Shown here: in pieces, positions 45,577 through 56,064 of the stretch
Position numbering within the stretch: position 1 is the first letter of the stretch
Layout: each line of letters starts with the position of its first letter
From: Rhododendron vialii
Taxonomy: Eukaryota; Streptophyta; Magnoliopsida; Ericales; Ericaceae
Assembly: GCF_030253575.1 (NCBI RefSeq)
Contig: NC_080568.1
Span: 33,197,001 to 33,261,000, forward strand
Reading direction: 5' to 3'
DNA length: 64,000 bases
Translations under genes and position numbers: made by a program
The notes under the pieces: model-generated
Told to the model about the DNA's origin: nothing
Seen by the model: the letters and a program-made list of their open reading frames with translations, nothing else
The model's database searches: none

Positions 45577-48500
45577 TCAGTAACCATAACCTGATCAAGG
45601 AGCACAATGGTAAGTAAAAGATCGATTGAAAATCTCAGTACTTTGGGATTGAAACTTGTTGAATTGTAAGAAGTTGAAACCTGAATTATCCATAGGGTTT
45701 CCAGCAGCAATAAGTTCAGGCTCCTTGATATCAGTAACAACAGCATCCGACGTAAGGAAGGAATTTGCCACTGAAGCTGCATGCTCCAAACAACATCTCA
45801 CCACCTGGCTTCCACAAAGCAGAAGTTTGTGAGACAACCAGCGCAACACAAGATGTGCGCCTCTGTCAGATGAATTCATAAATCCACGGGATCGATAGTC
45901 TATCTCATAATAGAGGGGAAATATTTTCTAAGTACAAACTTGCACCATTTGCACTTATCAATAATCACATGGACAAATCATGCCACTGGAAATAGCAAAT
46001 AGCATTGGAGATTGCCAACTTAGAAAATCAATATGCAATATTGAGAATGAATCCAAAGCGTTCGCCTTTGAGGCATATCCAGGCCTCAAATATTATTTTT
46101 ATCTTTCAAAAACAAAATAGTATGACTGTTGACAAGAATAGCATATGACCCATGGAAAGTTTTCGAAATAGGTCAAAAACTGAAACCAATGCTCATTGAA
46201 ATATAAGAAAATAGACAATGCAAACATTAATATCATCCCACAAGTAGATTCAATCAAGATGGCCGGGGTTATTTACAAGTTACAACAGTATAAAGCTGGA
46301 TTAATAATATGATTAAAAAAAATTGCCTGAAAAAAAAATTTACATGCATGATGCATCGGAAGTAATGAGCTAGGCAACGGACACGATAACACGACACGAA
46401 CCGGACACGAAGTTAGCGGGTTAGGGTTGAACATTTCTGACACGAAACACGAAAATGACACGACTCAAGAACACGAATTCTAAATGGGTTGGGTTCGGGT
46501 TGAACACGCGAGACACGAAATTGACACGATTAACACGGTTATTAATCTGTGTCACCCATTAACACGAACGTATATACATAATATATGGTATATCTGTAAT
46601 TCTATATAGAGTTGGGCAACAGACACGATAACACGACACGATAACACGACACGAACCGGACACGAAGTTAACGGGTTAGGGTTGAGCATTTCTGACACGA
46701 AACACGAAAATGACACGACTCGAGAAACACGAATTCTAAATGGGTTGGGTTCGGGTTGGGTGATTTGTGACACGAACCCGACTAACACGATACAAACACG
46801 ACCCGACACGACCTGTTACCCAGGTCTAGACTGACAACAATGTTTGATACACATACGAATGCAAGGACGAATACAGAGCCTTGTACTGTACAGTGAGGAT
46901 TTGCATTGATTCAATTAGTAACAATAGTTGATCAGTAGATGCATAACTCCTGTTTGAGCTATTTCTAAAAACATCTCAAACCAAACCAGAAACTTGCCTT
47001 TGTGGGATCAATTATACCAGCAGCCATAAGATCCTCATAGGTTCCAGTTGCAGCATTATAACCATACTTTTGATTGTCACTTGATAGAACCTGAAGAAAG
47101 AATGTAAGTAAATTACACCTTCCATATGCAAAACAAGATTTTCCAAAATTTTGAATATGCTAGCAAGCAAGCACATACTTTCTCGATCACAACACTTCCA
47201 TTTACCCCTGCATTCTTCGCAATCAACTTCATTGGGTATCTCAATGCCCGTTTGACAATATCAGCTCCAATCTTTCAACCATTCAAAGCAAACAAAAATC
47301 AGAAATTGCATAAATATTTGGCCTTTCTATAGTATGGAGGCTATTAACAATCCTCATGCATCACCTTTTGCTCATCATTTTCAAGAGTATCTTTAATTGC
47401 GTCAACTTTTGCTGCAAGTCGCAACAAGGTGCACCCACCACCAACAACAATGCCTTCCTCAACAGCTGCCTGTAAAAGGGAAAAAGTGAATTAAATCAAG
47501 CATTAAGATAAACTAGAAATAATAGGCAAAAAAATCCAAGAAGCCTTTGGTGCTGAGAAAATGGTGCCAAACAATACCTTTGTTGCATTAAGAGCATCCT
47601 CAACTCTCAACTTCTTTTCTTTAAGCTCTGTTTCTGTTTGTGCTCCAACCTGAATGTGCATCACTGAAATTAGATAGAGGAAAGAATAATAATATAAACA
47701 ATAGAAGCTGATATTATGTCCTACTGAGGTACAGCATCAATGAATCACCTGAATGACAGCAACACCACCTGAGAGTTTTGCAATTCTCTCATTAAGCTTC
47801 TCCTTTTCGTAGTCCTGTTCTGCTGCCTACACAACCTTCCAGGGTTACTACAGATAAAACAAAAGTGGTTTATAGAATAAATATAAGATAACAAAATATG
47901 AAGGAGAGAATTGCACCTCAAGAAGATTTTTTATCTGTGAAACTCGTTTGTTAACTAATTCTTGTGTGCTGCCATCACCGACAATCGTAGTCGTATCCTT
48001 GGTGAGCACAACTTTGGCAGCATGCCCTAAGACCTCCTTTCCAGCTGTGTCTAGGGATAAACCAACCTCCTCTCTAATCACAGTTCCTACATTTCACAAT
48101 GCAGAATAAAATTTAGGAAACACAAAACTTCATACACAGTACAACAGAATTGCCCAATCATAATCCCACCTCCAGTAAGAATAGCAATATCATCAAGATA
48201 CTGGCTTTTGCGCTCTCCGAATCCTGGAGCTTTGAGCGCAGCAATTTTTAGTGCTCCTCTGAGCTTGTTCACAACAAGAGTTGCCAAGGCCTCCTGCTCT
48301 ATGTCTTCTGCAATTATCAAAATCGGATATCCTCCCCTAATAGCCTCTTCCAAAACATTGACCAGATCCCTAGCATTAGTTATCTTTTTGTCAACCAAAA
48401 GCAACTGCAGAAACAACACCCAACCTTCAGTGGAATCATAAGCCACTAATATCACAGTTGGGAAATTCACCAATAGAGCAAGGTATTGTCTTGAAGATAG

Positions 48501-50058
48501 TTGTGCAGGGGCCACATACCTTGCAGTTGTCATATTCAACAGCCATTTTTTCACTGTCTGTGACAAAGTAAGGGGAAATATAGCCGCGGTCGAATTGCAT
48601 CCCTTCCACAACATACAAGCTGTTCTCAGAACTTCTGCCTTCTTCAAGAGTGACCACTCCCTTCCTGCCTACTTTACCCATGGCTTCAGCTATCATATTT
48701 CCTATTTCGTAGTTGTTTCCTGCACTAACTGCAGCAACATCTGCTAGTTCACTGTCTTCAACCTACAGAATATTCGTGGAAAGTTACCAGTGCAAGTTAA
48801 AATCATGAATGCTCAGCGTAGAACCTAAAGACAGCTGAAGGAAAAAATATTAAAAGGCTTTACAGTTTAACTTCATGAAAGCACGTAAAAGGAATCCTAG
48901 GTCAACCTCTTTTGACATTAATTTGAGCTCTGAAACCAGCGCCTTGGTAGTTTTCTCAATTCCCCTTGTAATCTGAATTGGGTTTGCACCAGCTGCCACC
49001 ACCTGAACGGATAAGGTCCTCGAAGGTTAAATCCATAAGCCATCAATGTTCCAAAACACTAAGACGGTGTTATTCTCACGTACCTTCACACCTTCAGCAA
49101 TCAGACCTTGTGCCAAAACAACAGATGTTGTCGTCCCATCACCAGCCATATCGTTCGTCTTTGAAGCAGCTTGTCTCACCAATCTGGCACCAATGTTCTC
49201 TACAGGGTCCTCCAACTCCACCTGCGAATAATATTCTTCTCTTTAACAAAATGACAGAAAAACTATATGGATTTCATTTTATAAAAGCATGAATCGCACG
49301 TTTCAAGCAAAACAAATGTACATACGCAGAACACGATAGTTTAATACTCCTAGACAAAAACAACTAAGAGGTTTTCCCAGACCAGAACAATGTAACAAGA
49401 GACAACGCCATTTGTATTAAAAGTAAGTAGAATTTTATCAAATAGAAACAAACGAAGTGGATAAAAAGGAGAAAAAGAAGAGATCAAAAGAACGACCACA
49501 ACCAGTAGAATCTTTAGCATTTCCAAAACCAAATAGTAGCATCAAAAGTTGTTATAACTCATGGTGATTCGCGCATATACCTCTTTAGCAACAGTTACGC
49601 CATCATTGACAATTCTAGGAGACCCATACTTGCTCTCCAAAACTACGTTCCTGCCTTTTGGACCAAGGGTAACCCCCACTAGATCCGCAAGCTTGTTAAC
49701 ACCTGCCTGTAATGGTGGGGAAGAAAAGAATGAATGAAAACGTACATCGCCACGTCCCAGGTGAAGTAAACCACACTGAGTCACTAACACATTATTTTAC
49801 TATTTGCAGCCTTACCTGTAGTTTCTTGACAGCATAACCATCCTTGTTAAAATGTAGGTCCTTCGCCATTGCTCTGATGACAGGAGAATATCTTTTCTGC
49901 ATAACTACATTTCGCATTCTGCTTCTAACAGAACTTGAAGGCATGTAGGCCAACGAAGACAAAGTTTCGGAAGAATTTATAAATTTCTTATCCATTGCAC
50001 AGCTGCTGGGAGTAGCAAAAGAGCCAACAGAGGACATGGCATAGAAGGTTGATGCCAT
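45577..50058 (-). CDS. CPN60B: plastid chaperonin-60 subunit beta (RuBisCO-binding protein beta)
   Basis: Fourteen coding exons: 50058-49816, 49706-49581, 49221-49084, 49002-48907, 48762-48520, 48404-48170, 48086-47917, 47826-47749, 47649-47578, 47469-47365, 47271-47179, 47090-46998, 45804-45681 and 45590-45577. They total 1830 nt, 609 residues. Residues 1 to about 50 are a Ser-rich chloroplast transit peptide. GroEL hallmarks follow: [20 protein letters not shown], the ATP-binding GDGTTT at 150-155, and the chaperonin signature [12 protein letters not shown] at 468-479. The end is DNSGYGY. It forms the chloroplast Cpn60 ring with alpha subunits and folds Rubisco and other stromal proteins. 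Intron 12 starts with GC instead of GT (acaaag|gcaagt). The last coding exon is 14 nt. A 5' UTR intron (50074-51706) is inferred. Confidence 0.97.
46369..46829. mobile_element. acacgacacg-rich hAT-like MITE in CPN60B intron 12
   Basis: A block with cgataacacgacacgaaccg then gacacgaagttaNcgggtta occurs twice (about 46380 and 46640). The ends ctaggcaacgg and acctgttacccagg are loosely inverted. No coding capacity. Confidence 0.55.
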
Positions 50059-50429
50059 TTTCAATCGAAGAACCTGAAGCATTAGATATCATGGTGCCGA
50101 AGAACCCATAAGCAAGATAGTCCACAATGATACAAGATAGTAATACATGGTTAGGCAAAGATCAAAAGTAAAAATAAAAATATCAGGTGACTGTTTTGCC
50201 AAGGGCATTGAAAACCAACTAGCAACTTCATGGAATGGACTCGAACCAAGCCCAATAACTGGATGATTACCCAAAAACCCACACTCACACTCAGCGTGTA
50301 GTGTTACCGCAGGTCCACTTTTTTTATGCATAGTCCTTCAACAACATTTTTTTTCCTTTTATTGTTCAAGTTTCACTTTTTCCTCCAATATATTCCAGTT
50401 TACCATATGGAGTTACTGAAAAGAGAAAG

Positions 50430-50505
50430 TCTACATACACACCTTTTGACCACAACTCCAGACACAACTGCGTCCAGAGTTGTAGTTGAAAGGTGTGTAC
50501 ATAGC
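50430..50505. repeat. 76-bp hairpin in CPN60B 5' UTR intron
   Basis: ctacatacacacctttt, then cacaactccagacacaac, pair with gttgtagttgaaaggtg and tgtgtacatagc. A related hairpin is at 58131-58193. Confidence 0.7.
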
Positions 50506-51706
50506 ATTTCTTGACTGAAAGGGCATCAACTACAACTTACGAAAATTCAGACACAGAAAAATGGTACTAGACCTAGTTGTGTGTAACACTTGACTAAGAT
50601 TCTCAGTGCTAGCTAAAGGAATTTTTATTAAATTCAATGATGTCTTATACAAGAAGATTCTCAGAACCTACATGTCAGCTAAATTAAATCAAGACAACTC
50701 TCCATACTGTGATATGATATCGTAAATAAAATATCTTTCTCTGTGTGCGTAGCTAGTGTAAAACCAGGATTGGAAGATAGTTGCCACCTTGAGACCTTGC
50801 ATAGCACTATCATTATTGTGCACATCTCGACGCATAATTCACAGTAAAATGTTTCAAAGGGTGAAATGCCATCGTTATGCCAATTTCAAATAGGACATTT
50901 TTTCTGGTTATGGGATTACTTTGAGATTGAGACTCTTCTGAAACAATAGACTTGCCACCCAGTCACCTACAATACCTCGGTTTTTCCTATCTGGCACAAT
51001 CCTAACCTTCAAAACTTTGCGATGAATCAACTTCATAGCTTATATTAAACTTCTGTGCATTTGCAACATGTAGTCAAGAAGATAAAATAGAAGTGCCAAC
51101 AACAATACAACTTCACGATTTAGCTAATCCGCGCTTGTGTAAAACGTAGCAAACCATTTCAAATGGGCGGTCAGTAATGCAAGAAAAGAACATAAAAAAC
51201 AGTCTTCATTATGTTAAAGTTTCCTTGAAAATGTTAAAATTTGTCAAAATTTGTGATTTTTTTTTTGTTTGTATTTTTCCTGCCTTTTGATAACCCAATG
51301 AGCTGTCAATAGCATAACCGTTTCAAAAAACCACCACAAAAATCCTGTCTTTCTGTCTCAAAAAAACACAAAGAGCAACAAAAATTAGGTCTACGCATCA
51401 AGAAAATCACGTATTCACTGATTTTTACTAACTACATAGCGAAGCTAAACTACACAATCTGAGCAAGCAAGAAGCTTCGCCAGCGTGACGGCAGAATCAA
51501 AAAGGTATTCAAAATCAACAATTCAGATGTATCGCGCAAAAGACAGTACTACCAATTGATTTGTTTTGAAAGATTGTACACACTAATTCGCACCGCAATC
51601 AAGAGAAACGCACACAAACACGAATACGTAGATATAAGGATAAAGAGAAACAAATTGGTTGAATGAAAATGTGAAAGAAGAATGGAGGGATTGATGACGG
51701 AATTAC

Positions 51707-51800
51707 CAGGGAATTGGAGGGAGCGGAAAGAGAAGTGAGAAAGGAGTCGTAACTGCGTATTTAGGAGTGGTTTTTCTAGGGTTTAAGAAGATAAGGCTTT
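51707..51800 (-). other. CPN60B: inferred 5' UTR exon of CPN60B
   Basis: The - strand reads ctccaattccctg|gtaattcc, a donor matched by the acceptor gcttcag| at 50074, just above the ATG. The start of transcription near 51800 is a guess. Confidence 0.5.
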
Positions 51801-51809
51801 GGACCCTCC

Positions 51810-52949
51810 GGTGAGTGAGAAGGTTCTAGAAAAAATAGCGATTTTTAAAGAGCATACGGCAGGGGTAGATATTGTCTGGGGATTGAAGAAGCAAGTCTCC
51901 GGTGGTGTCAAAATGATATTGCGGAAGCTATGACTTGTTACGGCATCAAAAAGACAAAAAAAAAATGGAGCATACACAATAACGTTGCACCGATTTGATG
52001 CCATTTTAGGTCAATTTGAAATCAAGAGTATTGAATTAAAACTCATCTCATTGTTTGATGCAAAATATATTGCTTGGACGATATGGTAAGTTTGTCAATT
52101 GCCAAATTTGACACCAAAAGCAATATTGCCAAAATTTGACATTGATGAGTTTGGCACAAGGACTAGAGAGTTGTGTCATTCTTGATGCCAAAATTTGGCT
52201 TTGGCATGGGATTTTTTTGCTAGCACATGGGTGAACTTGCTTTAAAGGTAAGTTGTGGCTCTTAGCCATATGGTTATTCCTTTTGGCTTTCAAGGCAGAA
52301 GTTTCGGATTTGAGTCTATGGAGAGACGACGAACCCCCTTTTATTATTAACTTATTAATTACCCGCTAACTCCCAACTGATGTATTTTAAAGAAGAAAAA
52401 GTAACACTTGATCTTTCGGAAGGGAAAAATGAATCTAGTCCATTTGATTGAGTTTCAACCATATTGAGTGGGACTTCTTCGATTTATGAGGATGTGTTTT
52501 TTTATACTTCTCTTTTTTCTTATCTCAAGTGTCTTAATCACCTTACGAGCACATTACTTAATTAATTTATGAGATTCAACCTCATTGTTTATTACTCCTC
52601 AATTAAGGTCGTAACAAATCAAGTCTCAAGATTTGACCATCGAGCCAACTTCTTGGAATTATTCTTAAGAATTGTTTTACCTGGGTTTAAACTTAATTCA
52701 CAACCGATTTTCGTTAGGTTGTGTATGGATATTGAATTGCTCAGCTTGTTTTTTTTTATTTATTTAAAGAATAATAAATCAGAACAGATAGTTCACTTAA
52801 ATTTCCTCACAAGTTAAAAACTCTGAACATAAATGAAATTTAGCTTAATAGATGCCTTTAGGTCATCTGAGTAGAGAAAATTTCCCTGGCAACAAAAACT
52901 CTATGAAAATTTTATCTTGAACTGACCCAATTGCAGAAGACAGTTCATG
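51810..52949. other. gene-free spacer
   Basis: No gene. 51990-52250 repeats variants of tgatgccaaaatttggc and gaacttgctttaa and may be an old MITE; no borders were found. Confidence 0.4.
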
Positions 52950-53449
52950 ACACATTTGTGTAACGTATGTGCATCCGGGACAGGGGGTGTGTGCTGTGCA
53001 GCTTCGTGCTGCACAGCGTGCTGCACGGCTTCCGGCGAGGCTTTTCCGGCATCGGTCCGACGATCGGAGACGTTCACCGTGTAGAGCTCGTCGAGTTCTT
53101 CTCGAGTCCCAAAAATTAGCTCGATCAAATATCGTTAAGGGCGTCATCCGAACATATATAATCTGAAAAAATGGATTTAGTGGTTTTGATCCAGTGTTTC
53201 GTATCCATTAGGATTCATTTTTTTTCAAGTTATATATGTTCGGATGAGGCCCTTAACGATATTTGATCGAGCTGATTTTTGATACTCGTGAAGAACTCGA
53301 CGAGCTCTACGCGGTGAACGTCTCCGATCGTCGGACCGATATCGGAAAAGCCTCGCCGGAGGCCGTGCAGCACGCTGTGCAGCCCGAAGCTGCACAGCAC
53401 ACACCCCCTGTCCGTGCATCCGCAAGTACGAAATACGTTTGTGTCTCAA
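52950..53449. mobile_element. foldback element with hairpin tips
   Basis: Arms of about 220 bp around a centre near 53200. Shared arm blocks: gaactcgacgagctctac, gatcgtcgga, and taacgatatttgatcgagct. The tips contain gctgcacagcgtgctgcac, which folds on itself. Same family as 61800-62217 by the gacgagctctac/gatcgtc and gatcaaa blocks. Confidence 0.75.
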
Positions 53450-53877
53450 CATGTGTCTTAATTCTCTAGCATTTTAGATCCAATAAAGTCTTTTCTTTTT
53501 TCCCATTCCACCATGCCTACCAACATTATCAATCAAAATTCAAACCTAGGCTACATCACTAGAAAAAAACATCCAATATCCCAACACAATAAAAGTGCCA
53601 TGCAGATTGTTCAATAGAGAATCATAAGTAGTTTCTCAAATCCAAATGCTATAAATCAAATTATTCCAGAATATCCGGAATCAAACACAAAACAAACTTC
53701 AAAGAATACCATCCCATAACCGGAATGGGAGATGCTACCAAGCATCTCAAAGATAAATGCTACGAACTCAAAATCCCACAGAAAAAAATGAACAAAACAC
53801 TAGGTTCATTCTAGACGAGCCCTGCGCGATACACTGGGCTTTATCTGGAAACAAACGTACGTTTTGTGGACTAATAA
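53450..53877. other. 3' flank of ENODL gene
   Basis: Contains the likely 3' UTR of the - strand early nodulin-like gene; nothing else seen. Confidence 0.4.
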
Positions 53878-54598
53878 CTAACAAATACGAAAATGATATG
53901 GTGCGAACACCAAACAAGTTACGAAACTGGTAACAAGAGCCATTGAGACCGAAACCACTGCCAATGCTGCCATGTGAACTGATTCCCCCGAACTCGAAAC
54001 CGGAGATGGAGAAACCGCCATGTATGATTGTGGTGGATAGGCAATCGAGGGAGGGGATCGAGCGATCGGGTGCAGGCCCATCACCTCGATCGCCAGTCGC
54101 TGGCCGTTCTTGCAGCGATCGGGGTTTCCGCTGATGAAGTACGCGGGTCCGGGCCTTTCGATAGTGACAAGGGTGCTGCCATCTTTGAATGTGGAGATTG
54201 GGTTGGTCGTGTTGCAGTGGAAGTAACCGTATTTGTCCACCACAAGAACTGAATCGTTCTTGTACTGGAAACCTGTTCGAAAATGGAAAACAACAAAAAA
54301 AACACTTCATTAAGAAACAAAATCACAAAATGAAAACAATAGTACTAACAAATTTCCAGTCCAAAAAGTAACAAAAAAGTAACAACCATATTTGTGAAAA
54401 CTCACGCAGTGAATCTCCAACATGGAATCTGTGCCTTGCAGCCCACTGGTTGTACATGGCAGAGTCGTTAAAGCCGGGCTGTCGCCAACCCTCGGTGCCA
54501 CCGACCTTGATTTCCTTCGAAGCTCCAACCGGGTTGTCTATCGCGGATAATAGTATCATCACGAAAACGGCAAAGACGAGACGGAAAAGAGAAGCCAT
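53878..54598 (-). CDS. early nodulin-like protein (phytocyanin family)
   Basis: Two exons, 54598-54406 and 54272-53878 (193+395 nt), give 195 residues. Layout: signal peptide about 1-26 (FRLVFAVFVMILLSA), plastocyanin-like domain about 27-131 (KEIKVGGTEGWRQPG ... KNGQRLAIEV), a short Pro/Ser linker (PSPVSSSGES) and a hydrophobic C-terminus suited to GPI anchoring. The two disulfide cysteines are present (FHCNTTNP and NPDRCKNG). The first copper-ligand position reads YNQWA without His, as in early nodulin-like members that do not bind copper. N-glycosylation sites include NDS and NTT. Intron phase 1, as common in the family. Likely cell-surface; exact role unknown. Confidence 0.94.
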
Positions 54599-54706
54599 GT
54601 TTGCGTTCTTAATTTCCCACTTTCGAATTTGGAAGCAGACTTGAAGGAGTAGAGCAAAAGGCTAGAAAAGTTTCTGGTTTGTGGAACTTGAGAAAAGCAG
54701 GGGGGG

Positions 54707-54714
54707 TATAAATA
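54707..54714 (-). promoter_or_regulatory. TATA-like box of ENODL gene
   Basis: tatttata on the - strand about 110 bp upstream of the ATG. It is nearly symmetric, so its orientation is not certain. Confidence 0.4.
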
Positions 54715-54719
54715 AGGCA

Positions 54720-56064
54720 TTTGAAATTTAGGGGGGGGGGGGGGGGGGGGTGGGTAACGGAGTACGAACGTGGTGGACGAGGGCAGTTATTTTGAAAGTT
54801 AACTGTTGGAATCGTGTGAAGCAGTTAGCCGTACTGATAGGGGGATGTGGGTGTTCTCTATTTCTGACTTTAGCGCCACATGAATTTGAGGAAAAATGAC
54901 ATGAACACCCTTTACGGTAAGGACAGAGTATTTCCCGAACCTGAAGGAGGTTTTCGCAGTGGTTTATCGACTAGGCTTGGCGGGGCTTACTAGTACCCCA
55001 AGGTCGCAGGGTTGATTACCCTTGACAACGATTTGTTCTTAGGGCCATCTCACCTTACGCAAACATGTGGAAATGGCTGTAGAAAGAGATTGAGAGATTA
55101 ATCTGGTTAATTGGCATTTTAAAAAAAAAAAGAAAAAAAAGAAGACTACTCCCCACTATATGTCGATTACCCTTGACAATGATTTGTTCTTGGTGCCACC
55201 TCACTTCACACAAATGCGTGGAAATGGCTATGGGAGGAAATTAAGAGATTAGTGTGGTTAATCGGCATAAAAAAGAAGAAAAAAAAAGGGACTGTTCCCC
55301 ACTATCTGTCGATGACATTTTTCCTTTAGATCAAGGGTTAAATTGTGAATATCATAAACGGCTTGGCTTGAAATGGAGAATATGACATCACATATGAAAC
55401 ATTTGTTTGCATACTATCTTAGACTCTGATAGGACATGATGAGTGTTTTTTGAGTAGTTCGTATGAAACAAAAATGCAATTTTTCTTTTTCTTTCTACAA
55501 TCAGAATGGTGCGAACAGAACCACAATTTGGAATTGCGACACTCGAACTTAAGTCTGTCTGTTTCTGGTGACTTACTATTATTTGACGCTTCCGGAGTAT
55601 CATGTGTCATTTTCCCATCATACTCTCAACAAATGACGTAGCGACAAACTTTGCAAGTGGAGCACCAACAATCATCAAAGGAATTCAAACTCCAATTGTC
55701 ATTCTGATTACAGGAATGGAAATTTCGAAGGCAGATGGTTGGTACTCCGAATTTTGGAGAAACTTAAACTAAGTCCATCCCAATCCAGAACTCCACTCTT
55801 GTTCAAAACGACGATACCAACAGAATATCCTACGAAACGCAATATAAGAGCATCTCCAATGAGACTACAAATTTAAGGAACAAAGTGCAGAAACTTCAAT
55901 AGGCTAGCTAAATTGACTCATCATACAGTCCACTAATCAAAAAACACAAAGACCATATATTCTTAGAACAGGGATACTATAGCATAAAAACAGGATTCTG
56001 AGAACATCCAAAACATGGATATATGCTTAGAGGGGTACGAAAAGTGTGTGGGATGCGAGGCAAT
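54720..56064. other. spacer with poly-G and duplicated block
   Basis: A run of 20 G at 54731-54750. See the separate entry for the duplication at 54960-55313. No gene. Confidence 0.5.
54960..55313 (+). repeat. possible SINE with tandemly duplicated 3' half
   Basis: The block gattacccttgacaacgatt ... ggttaattggcat at about 55012-55160 recurs at 55164-55313, with ttgttcttNgNgccaNctca in both. Each ends in an A-rich run. In front is ccaaggtcgcagggttgatt, which resembles a Pol III B box. Confidence 0.6.

Noticed and set aside
45577-50058. bacterial GroEL contamination
   Set aside because: The gene has 13 introns in its coding part, a plastid transit peptide and a plant CPN60B end (DNSGYGY).
52863-53469. 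paired open frames on both strands at 52.9-53.5 kb
   Set aside because: They are the two arms of the foldback element read in mirrored frames.
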